Positions 21,694 through 28,615 of a stretch of 28,912 nt of DNA are shown here, one piece after another. The position numbers were made by a program, and so were the translations under genes. The DNA lies in IMG/VR virus record IMGVR_UViG_3300037189_011430, positions 1 through 28,912 of that record; one strand, written 5' to 3'. This stretch comes from a virus. Under the pieces are notes generated by a model. It searched no databases, was not told where the DNA came from, and was given only the letters and a program-made list of their open reading frames with translations. Within the stretch, counting starts at the first letter, position 1, and the number at the start of each line of letters is the position of its first letter.

Positions 21694-21712
21694 GGCCGGC
21701 TCGACGCCGGCC
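21694..21712 (-). other. 5' leader hairpin of the 147-aa gene
   Basis: Arms GGCCGGC and GCCGGCC (7 bases) with loop GTCGA, preceded by a run of G. It is almost the same hairpin as at 18422-18440 and lies at the predicted 5' end of the message. Confidence 0.55.
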
Positions 21713-21719
21713 CCCCCGG

Positions 21720-21748
21720 TTTCTACGCGGCCTCGGTTATCTTGTCAA
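21720..21748 (-). promoter_or_regulatory. Sigma70-like early promoter (b)
   Basis: -35 TTGACA (21743-21748), 17-base spacer, -10 TAGAAA (21720-21725, four of six). The TGA of the upstream DUF6011-like gene lies inside the -35 hexamer. The preceding ten bases are AGCTTGTCGG. CTTGTC and GACAAG form a dyad with a 4-base spacer over the -35. Confidence 0.65.
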
Positions 21749-22374
21749 CCGACAAGCTGCTTGCCCCAGGCCAACCCGTAGTTCTTCGCGCAGGTCTGGC
21801 CGTATCCGGCCTGGAGGCTGCGGGCATCCTTCAGCGGCAGCGAGCAATAGGAGCAATGCCCGGTGGTGCGGCCATGCTCGGCCGAGACGGTGGCCGGGTC
21901 GGCGGCGAAGCGGGCCAGCAGCGCGCCCACCGGGCCGGCGCGGTCGCCGGCGGTGCGGGACAGCTCCCAGCGGCCATCGCGGTGGATGCGGCCCAGCCAC
22001 TCGCGCTCCTCGAAGGCACCGGCGGTGGTGACGTTCAGGCTGCCCGGCACGCGGGCGCGCTCGCCGGCGACGGTGATGCGGATCGCGCCGGCCTCAGCAT
22101 CGCTGAGGGTCACCACCGGCCGAACCAGCTTCGAGCCAGCCTTGTCGAATAGCGCCAGCACGCCGGTCAGGTCGTCGGCGACCCGCACGCTCGCGCGCTC
22201 CTCGGTGCCGCTGGAGCGGGCCGCCAGGACGCCAACCCAGTGCCATTGCTTGTCGCTGGCGCGGTTGTGGCGCACGGCCTGGAGGAGGTCGACCGCGAAC
22301 TTGCGGTCCTTCTCGCTCAGACGGTCGAGGTTGGCGGCGAGGATGCTGGCGGGGTTTGCGGTCATGGCGGTCAT
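21745..22374 (-). CDS. DUF6011-like protein with C-terminal Zn knuckle
   Basis: A 209-aa protein with a helical, charged N-terminal region (LSEKDRKFAVDLLQAVRHNR), a middle strand-rich part and a C-terminal Cys cluster CSYCSLPLKDARSLQAGYGQ followed by TCAKNYGLAW. This CxxC...GxGxxC pattern is that of DUF6011-type zinc modules in phage proteins. Start ATG 22374 follows GGAGGGTCCG; a second ATG at 22365 is possible. Its stop overlaps promoter (b). Function unknown; nucleic-acid binding is plausible. Confidence 0.68.
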   Translation of the reverse strand: MTAMTANPASILAANLDRLSEKDRKFAVDLLQAVRHNRASDKQWHWVGVLAARSSGTEERASVRVADDLTGVLALFDKAGSKLVRPVVTLSDAEAGAIRITVAGERARVPGSLNVTTAGAFEEREWLGRIHRDGRWELSRTAGDRAGPVGALLARFAADPATVSAEHGRTTGHCSYCSLPLKDARSLQAGYGQTCAKNYGLAWGKQLVG

Positions 22375-22391
22375 CGGACCCTCCTGTCGAA

Positions 22392-22409
22392 GCCGGCGGC
22401 GTTGCCGGC
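22392..22409 (-). other. 5' leader hairpin of the DUF6011-like gene
   Basis: Arms GCCGGC and GCCGGC (6 bases) with a 6-base loop, placed between promoter (c) and the ribosome-binding site GGAGGGTCC. Same architecture as the other early leaders. Confidence 0.5.
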
Positions 22410-22415
22410 CCGCTC

Positions 22416-22444
22416 TACTTACGAACCGGCAAGTGCTATGTCAA
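22416..22444 (-). promoter_or_regulatory. Sigma70-like early promoter (c)
   Basis: -35 TTGACA (22439-22444), 17-base spacer, -10 TAAGTA (22416-22421). Its -35 box contains the TGA stop of the upstream 69-aa gene. Preceding ten bases are AACTTGCCAG, giving the dyad AACT-N4-AGTT shared with the late promoter. Confidence 0.6.
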
Positions 22445-22650
22445 CTGGCAAGTTTCGCTGGCCCATCCCAGTCTGGGTAAATCTGCTTCAGGATCGCAGC
22501 GGCGGTGTCGGGCTTCAGCCCGGCCGCCAGCAGCTTCGGGTAGCTGTCATTCGGGTCGCCCGGCGGGGCGTAAGGCTCCAGGCGCCAGCCGGGCGGAACC
22601 TCCCATAGCTGGCGCTGACCGTCAGTGCTGACAAGCCTGGGGCGCTCCAT
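22441..22650 (-). CDS. Small hypothetical protein (69 aa)
   Basis: Starts MERPRLVSTDGQRQLWEVPP at ATG 22650 with GGAGGG upstream. A strand-like N-terminus and a helix near the end (DSYPKLLAAGLKPDTAAAIL) give a small mixed fold. It follows the 174-aa gene by three bases. No family recognised. Confidence 0.6.
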   Translation of the reverse strand: MERPRLVSTDGQRQLWEVPPGWRLEPYAPPGDPNDSYPKLLAAGLKPDTAAAILKQIYPDWDGPAKLAS

Positions 22651-22653
22651 GGC

Positions 22654-23178
22654 CTAGCCCTCCTTCTTCGGCAGCTTGGCCAGCAGGGCGCGAGCGTCCT
22701 GCATGGAACCATCCATCTCGGTGGAGGTGCCGGCGTCCAGCAGCCCCTGGATGACCTCGACCGCCCCGTTCAGCAGGTCCGCCAGGGCGGCCATGTTCCG
22801 CAGCTCGGCGGCGGCCTCGACTGCCCCCTTCTCGCTGCCGTCGCGGTGAACCGCCAGCAGCAGCGGCAGCACGCCAACCCAGGTCGGCGGCAGCATCCTG
22901 ATCGCGGCCACCTGTGGCGCCGGCGCTGCGGCGCGCGGGGTGAGGCCCACGTTCTCGTCGCTGCAATCCACCACCTTCCAGCCGAAGCTGTTCCAGCGGG
23001 CGACCAGCGGAGCGCCGCGATAAGCGCTGGTCAGCGTCACGCGGCGCAGCGGCAGGTCGATGCCCACCCGCTCCATGGCCATCCGGCTTGCCGCGTCGGT
23101 GGGGGCCGCCCCATCACGGCGCAGCATGTCGGCCGGGAACTCGCCCCGGCCCTCGACGGTGTAGGTCACGCTGGCCAT
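22654..23178 (-). CDS. Hypothetical protein (174 aa)
   Basis: Starts MASVTYTVEGRGEFPADMLR at ATG 23178, where GGGAGGG precedes the codon; a longer open frame to 23334 overlaps the upstream gene and is rejected. The N-terminal half is strand-rich (RVTLTSAYRGAPLVARWNSF), the C-terminal half helical and acidic. No membrane segment or catalytic motif. Not recognised. Confidence 0.63.
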   Translation of the reverse strand: MASVTYTVEGRGEFPADMLRRDGAAPTDAASRMAMERVGIDLPLRRVTLTSAYRGAPLVARWNSFGWKVVDCSDENVGLTPRAAAPAPQVAAIRMLPPTWVGVLPLLLAVHRDGSEKGAVEAAAELRNMAALADLLNGAVEVIQGLLDAGTSTEMDGSMQDARALLAKLPKKEG

Positions 23179-23182
23179 CGTC

Positions 23183-23776
23183 TCAGCCCTCCCGCTTGGC
23201 GTTGGCGACGATCTTGGTGACCCGCTCCAGCTCGCCGACCGACAGGCCGCCACGGCTGGGGCTGGTGGCAACCGCCTGGAGCGCGCCCAGCATCTCGGCC
23301 CGCTCGGCCCGCAGCAGCGGCAGCTCCTCGGCATCCAGCTTGGCTATCGCGTCCTCGGTGATCTTGATGACCTCGTCCTGGCCGGCGATGTCATGGTGGA
23401 TCGCCATGTGCAAGGCACGAACCACCACCGTGTCGACCTTCAGCGCCCGCGAGAAGCTGGCGGCGACCACGTTGGCGTCGCTCTCGGAGACGAAAATGCC
23501 GTCCCGCTCCCAGGTGGCCAGCGTGCCGTCGTTGATGGTCTGCCGGCTGATGAAGCCCAGCCGGTAGATCGGGCGACCGCCCTCGGTGCCCTTAACCAGC
23601 ACCATGCGGTTCCGCTGGCCCTGCACGACCAGCAGGTCGGCCTGCGCCTCCGGCAGCCCGGCCAGGAGCGCCTTGCTGGCGTCGCGGGCCTCGATGAACT
23701 TCGCCAGCATGTCGGTGGCGGTGGCGCGGGCCTCGGTGATCTGGGCCAGGGTGCGCGGGGTGGTGGTGGCGGTCAT
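23183..23776 (-). CDS. Hypothetical helical protein with conserved leader (197 aa)
   Basis: Starts MTATTTPRTLAQITEARATA at ATG 23776 in the shared block GGAGGGTCACATGACC. Long charged helices at both ends (QITEARATATDMLAKFIEAR; EDAIAKLDAEELPLLRAERA) surround a strand-rich middle (NRMVLVKGTEGGRPIYRLGF). Possibly a coiled-coil scaffold or DNA-associated protein. It heads a transcript from promoter (d). Family not recognised. Confidence 0.65.
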   Translation of the reverse strand: MTATTTPRTLAQITEARATATDMLAKFIEARDASKALLAGLPEAQADLLVVQGQRNRMVLVKGTEGGRPIYRLGFISRQTINDGTLATWERDGIFVSESDANVVAASFSRALKVDTVVVRALHMAIHHDIAGQDEVIKITEDAIAKLDAEELPLLRAERAEMLGALQAVATSPSRGGLSVGELERVTKIVANAKREG

Positions 23777-23797
23777 GTGACCCTCCGTTGGTGGTGT

Positions 23798-23812
23798 CCA
23801 GCTCAGTGCCGG
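23798..23812 (-). other. 5' leader hairpin of the 197-aa gene
   Basis: Arms CCGGC and GCTGG with loop ACTGA: four Watson-Crick pairs and one G-U pair in minus-strand RNA. Same position between promoter and ribosome-binding site as in promoters (a) to (c), with a related loop. Confidence 0.4.
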
Positions 23813-23818
23813 TGCGCC

Positions 23819-23847
23819 CTTTTCGGCCCTCCGGCACGTCTTGTCAA
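23819..23847 (-). promoter_or_regulatory. Sigma70-like early promoter (d)
   Basis: -35 TTGACA (23842-23847), 17-base spacer, -10 GAAAAG (23819-23824, three of six). Preceding ten bases AACTTGGCGA continue the shared upstream pattern. GTGCCGG/CCGGCAC arms (23806-23837) span the -10 region in DNA. Confidence 0.55.
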
Positions 23848-23866
23848 TCGCCAAGTTGGCGATGCA

Positions 23867-24070
23867 CTACTTTTTCTGGGCGGCAAGTGCCAGCCTCATC
23901 TGGGCCTGGGCGTTGTTCCAGGCTCTGGTGTCGCTCGGCGTGCCGCTGCTGAACAGCAGGATGCCGTGGCCGCGCATGCGGAGGTGGCCCTTCGAGGTTG
24001 TGGAGACGACCAGACCGGCCGCCTCCGCTTCCTTGACCAGATCGCGCAGCTTCGACTGGTCGCGCTTCAT
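23867..24070 (-). CDS. HicA-like small protein (67 aa)
   Basis: Starts MKRDQSKLRDLVKEAEAAGL and contains STTSKGHLRMRGHGILLFSS, the pattern of small dsRBD-fold HicA/YcfA-like proteins common in phages: a helix, then a strand with Lys-Gly-His. In toxin-antitoxin HicA the histidine is the catalytic residue. No HicB partner gene is visible beside it, so a standard toxin-antitoxin pair is not supported and it may be a phage RNA-binding protein. ATG 24070. Confidence 0.6.
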   Translation of the reverse strand: MKRDQSKLRDLVKEAEAAGLVVSTTSKGHLRMRGHGILLFSSGTPSDTRAWNNAQAQMRLALAAQKK

Positions 24071-24255
24071 GCCCGGCCGGCCTGCTGGAGGTCGCGGCGC
24101 AGGTCGCGCATCTCCTCCCGAGACGCCGCCGTGGCGTAGGCCGGCCGCTCCTGCTGCTCCTCCAGCAGCGTCAGCAGCCGGCGCAGCTTCTCCTCCAGAT
24201 CGACGCGCGAGGTGGCCATCCCGTTGGCGACGACCTCCATGATGCGGTAGGCCAT
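24067..24255 (-). CDS. Small helical hypothetical protein (62 aa)
   Basis: Starts MAYRIMEVVANGMATSRVDL at ATG 24255, overlapping the upstream stop. Almost all coiled-coil-like helix (LEEKLRRLLTLLEEQQERPA). It overlaps the HicA-like gene by four bases. No named family. Confidence 0.6.
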   Translation of the reverse strand: MAYRIMEVVANGMATSRVDLEEKLRRLLTLLEEQQERPAYATAASREEMRDLRRDLQQAGRA

Positions 24256-24641
24256 CACGCATGCCCCGCCGGGGTGGAGAACCACGCCTGCATCTTCTGT
24301 TGCAGGTCGTGCTGGCGGATGTGCGCGGCCCGCACGTTGGTCTGGAAAGCATCGCAGGCCATGGCGTGGAGCTGGTCGTGAATGACGCCCAGGTCGACGT
24401 TCGCCGCCACGGCGACGTTGACCATGATCTTCACCGCCTCGAACAGCATGCCATTGGCGATGAAGCTGGGCGGGTGCGCCTCCTCCATCAGGGCCAGAGC
24501 GGCGCCATGCACAGCGAGGCCGGCCGAGTTCGCCGCCGCGATGTAGGCCGGGTCGGTGGTGGCGCCGGCAGCCAGCTTGTTTTGCAGGTCGGCGCCAGCC
24601 TTCATGCCGGCCGCCTTCTGCTCATCGGTCTTGTCGGTCAT
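24255..24641 (-). CDS. Hypothetical protein (128 aa)
   Basis: Starts MTDKTDEQKAAGMKAGADLQ. I choose ATG 24641 because AAGGGG lies at suitable spacing; ATG 24644 is the alternative. Helical, Ala-rich (LAVHGAALALMEEAHPPSFI), ends in a His/Gln-rich segment (HIRQHDLQQKMQAWFSTPAG). No membrane segment. Not recognised. Confidence 0.6.
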   Translation of the reverse strand: MTDKTDEQKAAGMKAGADLQNKLAAGATTDPAYIAAANSAGLAVHGAALALMEEAHPPSFIANGMLFEAVKIMVNVAVAANVDLGVIHDQLHAMACDAFQTNVRAAHIRQHDLQQKMQAWFSTPAGHA

Positions 24642-24747
24642 CATATCCCCTTGGCGCATCTGCGCCGCTTGCGGTGAGGCTCCAGGGTGGGCAGCGCCCG
24701 CCCCCTGGCGTCAATGGGGCCAACCTCACGGCCAGCCCCCGCGCGCT
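24642..24747 (-). other. Gap with leader hairpins upstream of the 128-aa gene
   Basis: Two stem-loops lie in this 106-base gap: CCAGGG/CCCTGG with an inner GGGC/GCCC stem, and GGCGCA/TGCGCC immediately before the AAGGGG ribosome-binding site. A TTGACG-like -35 is present but no -10 stands at normal spacing, so no promoter is called. Confidence 0.4.
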
Positions 24748-25764
24748 TCAGGCCAGCGCGCAGACCTTGCGAACGGCGGTGGCCGCCGCAATCTCGCGCT
24801 CCATCTGGGTGGTCGCGGCGTGATCCTGGCCGGTCTTCCGCATCTGGCCATGGGTGGCGTCATGGGTGATCGCCGAGGCCAGCGCCCAGAGCGAGCTGCC
24901 ACGGTTCTCGGCCTCGACCTTGAACTGCCCCAGAAGCTGCTCCAGGCTGCGCGGCCCGATCTTCAGCCGCTCCAGGCGGGCGCGGGCCTCGGCCTCGGTC
25001 ACGTCGGTGTTGGCCCATTCCTGCGCCATCTCGACATCGACCTTGAACGCCGCGAAGGCGTGCTTGACCACCCGCTCCCAGTCGAAGCCGACGGCGGTCT
25101 TCGAGTGCCGCACCGCGCTGCGGTCGGTGGCCACGAAGCCCATCATGCCGTTGGTGCAGATCAGGTCGATGGTGCCCGAGGCGACGCTGACGGTGCTGGA
25201 GCCGTCGTAGCTGTTGGCGATCTGCACCTTGAAGGCGACGGTGGTGCCGGGGTGCTTGCTGTTGGGGTTCTGGATGATGCGGTCGCCGGTCGGGATGGTG
25301 TACTCGCGGTAGACCCGCGCACCGCCATATGCGACCTTGTCGCGCACCTTGGCGATGTCGACCTTGGCGTCACCCAGGGCGGCGCGCAGGCCCTCCTCGG
25401 CGCCGCTGACCACGTCGCGCATCGGCACGACATGGTAGTCGCGGCCGACAATTCCCAGCATCTGCCGGTTGCCCAGGCCATCGTCACGGGTGGTGGCCAT
25501 GAACTGCGGCAGGCGCGGCAGGATGCCGAGGCCGGAGTTGTTCAGCTCGATCTGGTCGTTGCCGTCCAGCAGGGCGATGGGCTGCTTGGCCACCGCGAAG
25601 AAGATGTTGCTGCCGGTGTTTTTCGCGGCCGGCGTGCCGACCGGACCCAGGGCACTCAGGGTCGGCGCGGCGGCGAGCGAGGCGCGGCCAGCGGCCTCAT
25701 GCTGCGCGGCCTGCTCGGCAATGGCGGCCAGATCGGCGACGATGTTGGTGAACTTCGGGGGCAT
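24748..25764 (-). CDS. DUF932 family protein
   Basis: A 338-aa protein that matches the DUF932 family of phage and plasmid proteins: the block DGLGNRQMLGIVGRDYHVVP (residues 95-114), HPGTTVAFKVQIANSYDGSS, and the NGMMGF motif. Function of the family is unclear; such genes often sit in early phage regions near replication genes. Start ATG 25764. A GATTC (GANTC) site occurs in its leader at 25795-25799, a potential CcrM methylation site relevant to GcrA. Confidence 0.75.
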   Translation of the reverse strand: MPPKFTNIVADLAAIAEQAAQHEAAGRASLAAAPTLSALGPVGTPAAKNTGSNIFFAVAKQPIALLDGNDQIELNNSGLGILPRLPQFMATTRDDGLGNRQMLGIVGRDYHVVPMRDVVSGAEEGLRAALGDAKVDIAKVRDKVAYGGARVYREYTIPTGDRIIQNPNSKHPGTTVAFKVQIANSYDGSSTVSVASGTIDLICTNGMMGFVATDRSAVRHSKTAVGFDWERVVKHAFAAFKVDVEMAQEWANTDVTEAEARARLERLKIGPRSLEQLLGQFKVEAENRGSSLWALASAITHDATHGQMRKTGQDHAATTQMEREIAAATAVRKVCALA

Positions 25765-25814
25765 GGGCCAGGAGCCTCATCTCAGCCGGAGGTTGATTCC
25801 GCCGGCGCCCCACC

Positions 25815-25843
25815 TTCCTATCCTGGCTCTTGCCGGCCCGCAA
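25815..25843 (-). promoter_or_regulatory. Weak promoter candidate before the DUF932 gene
   Basis: -35 TTGCGG (25838-25843) and -10 TAGGAA (25815-25820) are 17 bases apart but each matches consensus at only three positions. An 8-base inverted repeat (GCCCGCAA/TTGCGGGC) overlaps the -35, and GTTGTC occurs just upstream, resembling the operator half-site near 13504. Confidence 0.3.
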
Positions 25844-25866
25844 GAGGTATTTTGCGGGCTGACAAC

Positions 25867-26145
25867 TTATCGACTGAAGCCGGCGATGCGCTGCGGCGGG
25901 CCGGCCACCGTCGCCGCCACCTGTCCGCGCTTGCTGCGCGGCATCTCGGCCCAGAGCGCATCCAGGCGCCAGAGCCACGCCGCCACATCCGGCGGCACCG
26001 GCTTGGCGCCCGAGGTCCAGTCGCGGATCAGCCTGGGCGCGCGGTCCATCATCTCGGCCATCAGGTGGCCAGACCAGTCGAGCCGCAGCAGCAGCTCGCG
26101 GAACTGCCCGTCGGTCATCTGGTCGCGGGTCGCGGGGTTTGGCAT
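25867..26145 (-). CDS. Small HTH protein, probably leaderless
   Basis: A 92-aa protein with a helix-turn-helix in residues about 11-53 (TDGQFRELLLRLDWSGHLMA, then RAPRLIRDWTSGAKPVPPDV), the arrangement of small XRE-like phage regulators. Its ATG at 26145 falls where transcription is expected to start from the promoter at 26152-26180, so the mRNA would have no leader. No dimerisation domain is obvious. It may regulate early promoters; a DNA-binding accessory protein is the alternative. Confidence 0.6.
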   Translation of the reverse strand: MPNPATRDQMTDGQFRELLLRLDWSGHLMAEMMDRAPRLIRDWTSGAKPVPPDVAAWLWRLDALWAEMPRSKRGQVAATVAGPPQRIAGFSR

Positions 26146-26151
26146 GCAATG

Positions 26152-26180
26152 AACCTAAGCACGCGCCCCCGCCCGGTCAA
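26152..26180 (-). promoter_or_regulatory. Promoter of the HTH gene, leaderless arrangement
   Basis: -35 TTGACC (26175-26180, five of six), 17-base spacer, -10 TAGGTT (26152-26157). The start codon lies 7 bases past the -10. The TGA stop of the upstream exported-protein gene is inside the -35. Confidence 0.55.
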
Positions 26181-26356
26181 CGCTGATGCTCGACACGATC
26201 CGGCAGGCAGGTCGAGCGGATGACGGCAGCGGCGCCCTCATGCTGCCGCGCCACCCAGGCCCTGGCCTCCTCGCAAGCCCCTGGCGTGTTGAAGTGCTGG
26301 CTGACTATCTCCAGCTTGCCGCTCCAGAACACCAGCAGCAGCAGGACGGTACTCAC
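26177..26356 (-). CDS. Small exported protein (59 aa)
   Basis: Starts MSTVLLLLVFWSGKLEIVSQ at GTG 26356, overlapping the upstream stop as GTGA. A short hydrophobic N-terminus is followed by a mature part with two cysteines (GACEEARAWVARQHEG; IRSTCLPD) suited to one disulfide bond, typical of small periplasmic phage proteins. The family is not named. Confidence 0.62.
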   Translation of the reverse strand: MSTVLLLLVFWSGKLEIVSQHFNTPGACEEARAWVARQHEGAAAVIRSTCLPDRVEHQR

Positions 26357-27150
26357 GCCGCGCCGCCCTGGCGCTTGGCCTGGAGCTGGCGGCGCATCTC
26401 AGCGGTCTGCGCTGGCGTCAGCGGCTTGACCTTGCCGACCTTCGGCCGACGCGGCGGCGCCGGGTCGGCGGCGCGCTGCATCTCCTCCACCACCCGCCGG
26501 TTGGCCTCGGCCTGCTCCGGCGTCGGCTTCGGCCGGGTCACCGCCGGCTCGGGGCGCGTCGCGGGCCGGGCGCCAGCGGCAACCACCCGCGCCAATCGGC
26601 TGGCCTCGGCCTCCAGCGGCTTCAGCAGGCGGCGCATCGCCACCTCCAGCTTGGCGAACTTCGGCCAGTAGATCAGCTCGGCCGCCAGCACCTTGGCGTT
26701 CGCTTCGGTGAACAGCATCGCCGGCAGGTCGAGGTGGCGGGCCAGCACCTGAACCTCGCGGGCCAGCGCGTCGCCGCCCGGCGCCCGCTCCACCAGCTCT
26801 GCCAGCGTCAGCAGCCAATCCACCATCACCGAGGCTTCCGGCCGCTGGGCCGCCATCGCCTCCAGCGCCGCCAGACGCTCCCGCGCCTCGCCGGCGGCGA
26901 CCGGGGTGACCACCACCACGGCGGCCGGCATCACCAGCACATCGCCATCACCGCCGGCGTAGCGCGTGGGGCCAGCCTCGGCCATCACCGCCAACTGCAT
27001 CGCGCCGGCCAGGGCGGCCGACTGGGGGCGCAGCAGCACCCGCTCGGCGAGAGCGATGGGCATCAGGGGCGCGGGCGGCTTGGCCGCCTCCTGGCGCCGC
27101 GCGGGCACGCCGGAGATGGCCTTGCTCATGGCATCGGTCAGGGTCTTCAT
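26353..27150 (-). CDS. Hypothetical protein (265 aa)
   Basis: Starts MKTLTDAMSKAISGVPARRQ at ATG 27150, overlapping the upstream stop. The middle (about 75-190) is helical and Ala/Leu-rich (EASVMVDWLLTLAELVERAP), the C-terminal 65 residues are basic, with PKPTPEQAEANRRVVEEMQR and a Lys/Arg tail. Its position next to a DUF1376 gene suggests a replication accessory role. Not recognised. Confidence 0.63.
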   Translation of the reverse strand: MKTLTDAMSKAISGVPARRQEAAKPPAPLMPIALAERVLLRPQSAALAGAMQLAVMAEAGPTRYAGGDGDVLVMPAAVVVVTPVAAGEARERLAALEAMAAQRPEASVMVDWLLTLAELVERAPGGDALAREVQVLARHLDLPAMLFTEANAKVLAAELIYWPKFAKLEVAMRRLLKPLEAEASRLARVVAAGARPATRPEPAVTRPKPTPEQAEANRRVVEEMQRAADPAPPRRPKVGKVKPLTPAQTAEMRRQLQAKRQGGAA

Positions 27151-28064
27151 CAGATCGCTCCTTGCGCCCGCAGCCGGGCCTTCATCTCGGTGGCAGTTTC
27201 CGGGGCGGCAAGGGCAGCGGCCTTCGCCGCCTTGCTGGTGCCGGCCCGCTGGTTGAAGAAGCCCCGGATCGCCGCGACGGGGTCGCCGCCATAGCTCGCC
27301 GTGGCGAAGTGCAGCTCCACGTCGCGCAGCGCCTGGATCACCTGGGTGCCGCCGCCCAGAGCCTTGGCACCCTGACCGATCAGCACGCGAACCTTGTCGA
27401 GCGGCAAGGCTGGGGCGAGGCGCGAGATGATGGCGACCCCCTCGGTCCAGAGCTGGCGCTTGATCCGCTCGGCCTCGCTCTCCGGGGCGCCGGTGTCGCC
27501 GCCACCCTGGATCACCCCCAGCGGCGGCAATGCCGCCTGAACCGGCCTCACCTCGGGCTGCGGCTCGGGGTCACGGCGGGGCGCAGCCTCGCCCTCTCCA
27601 GCGTTAGCTGGAGAGGTATCTTCTGGTAACTGGTAACTAGCAGGTGCGACGGCATGTGCCGTGGCAGGTGCGACGGCATCTGCCACGGCAGAGGTGGTTT
27701 GCTTGTTTTTCAGACGCTTACCATCGCCATGGCTGCACTCGGCAGCGGCGGTTTGCCGCGCCCTGTAACTCGTAGTTTCGATGCACGTCTCGCTGGCCCG
27801 GCGGTTCCTGATGAGGCCGCCGGCGACCTCGATCTTACCCTTGTCGATCAGCGAAGCCTTGATGGCCTTCCATTGCCGGCCGACCTTGGTGACCGTCGGC
27901 ATGACGGCGTCGTCGTCGCGCAGGCGGTCATTGGACTTGAAGATGTGGTCGAGGATGCGCCGGTAAGCCAGCTCCTCCATCGCCGTGAGGTCGCTCATGT
28001 CGTCGACCGCAGCAGCCGGCCACCACCTGATCCAGAGCGGGTTCTTGCTGGCCCCCTTGGTCAT
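27150..28064 (-). CDS. DUF1376 replication-associated protein
   Basis: A 304-aa protein starting MTKGASKNPLWIRWWPAAAV. Residues 1-95 match DUF1376: a leading Trp-rich segment with DLTAMEELAYRRILDHIFKS, then MPTVTKVGRQWKAIKASLID, a winged-helix-like fold found in phage replication initiator-type proteins. A disordered Ala/Pro linker and a C-terminal helical domain (ERIKRQLWTEGVAIISRLAP) follow. ATG 28064 overlaps the upstream stop as ATGA; the open frame continues upstream to 28196 in low-quality sequence and is rejected. Likely DNA-binding at replication start; exact role inferred. Confidence 0.7.
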   Translation of the reverse strand: MTKGASKNPLWIRWWPAAAVDDMSDLTAMEELAYRRILDHIFKSNDRLRDDDAVMPTVTKVGRQWKAIKASLIDKGKIEVAGGLIRNRRASETCIETTSYRARQTAAAECSHGDGKRLKNKQTTSAVADAVAPATAHAVAPASYQLPEDTSPANAGEGEAAPRRDPEPQPEVRPVQAALPPLGVIQGGGDTGAPESEAERIKRQLWTEGVAIISRLAPALPLDKVRVLIGQGAKALGGGTQVIQALRDVELHFATASYGGDPVAAIRGFFNQRAGTSKAAKAAALAAPETATEMKARLRAQGAI

Positions 28065-28615
28065 TCGATTGCGTCCTGGGCCTGCCGGCGGCCATAGGCG
28101 ACCGCGCAATGCGGCGTGCAGTAGGGCCTGCCGACCTCGCTCGGCTCCTCGCAGAACCGCCACGGCCGGTCGGCGGTCTTGTCTTCGAGCGGCCACTGGC
28201 AGCCGCGATGCAGCGCGTTGACCCGCCGTGGCGCCGCCGGCCTGCCGACCACCCGATAGAGCGTCGGGTCAGCCACCGGCGCCAGCCTGACCACCAGCGG
28301 CGGCTTCTCCGGCTGCTGCGGCGGCGAGGGGGTGGGCGGGACAACAATGGGCGGGGGTGGGGGCGGCAGGGGCGGCGCCAGCGCGCCCTCGGGCTGAGGG
28401 GTCTTCCGTCGACGGGCGCGACGCCGCGCCAGCAGCTCCTCCTTGGTCGCGCTGGGGCGCGGCGCCTTCTCGGCGATCTGGGTGCCGGCCTTCCGCAGCC
28501 GGAAGCGCTTGCCGGTGACGGTGCCCAGGCTCAGCCCGTAGCGCGCCGCCAGCACATAGCCCGACTCGGTGCCGCGCAGATCGGCCAGCATCTGCTCGGT
28601 CCAGAACACCGCCAT
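28061..28615 (-). CDS. gcrA: GcrA-family transcription regulator
   Basis: A 184-aa protein with GcrA architecture: N-terminal helix-turn-helix (residues 1-43, MAVFWTEQMLADLRGTESGY, then GLSLGTVTGKRFRLRKAG), a long Pro-rich linker and a conserved C-terminal Cys module, GCQWPLED (138-145), FCEEP (154-158) and YCTPHCAVAY (165-174), which in GcrA contacts sigma70. GcrA binds CcrM-methylated GANTC DNA and helps transcription initiation in alphaproteobacteria. ATG 28615 overlaps the upstream stop (TGATG). A phage copy could retarget host polymerase to phage promoters; that is inference. Confidence 0.88.
   Translation of the reverse strand: MAVFWTEQMLADLRGTESGYVLAARYGLSLGTVTGKRFRLRKAGTQIAEKAPRPSATKEELLARRRARRRKTPQPEGALAPPLPPPPPPIVVPPTPSPPQQPEKPPLVVRLAPVADPTLYRVVGRPAAPRRVNALHRGCQWPLEDKTADRPWRFCEEPSEVGRPYCTPHCAVAYGRRQAQDAIE

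Noticed and set aside
23867-24070. HicA toxin of a toxin-antitoxin pair
   Set aside because: No HicB-like antitoxin gene is beside it; the neighbouring genes encode helical proteins without the HicB pattern.
24556-26223. Plus-strand frame of 555 codons
   Set aside because: Antisense to the DUF932 and neighbouring genes; Gly/Arg/Ala/Val/His-rich with no domain.
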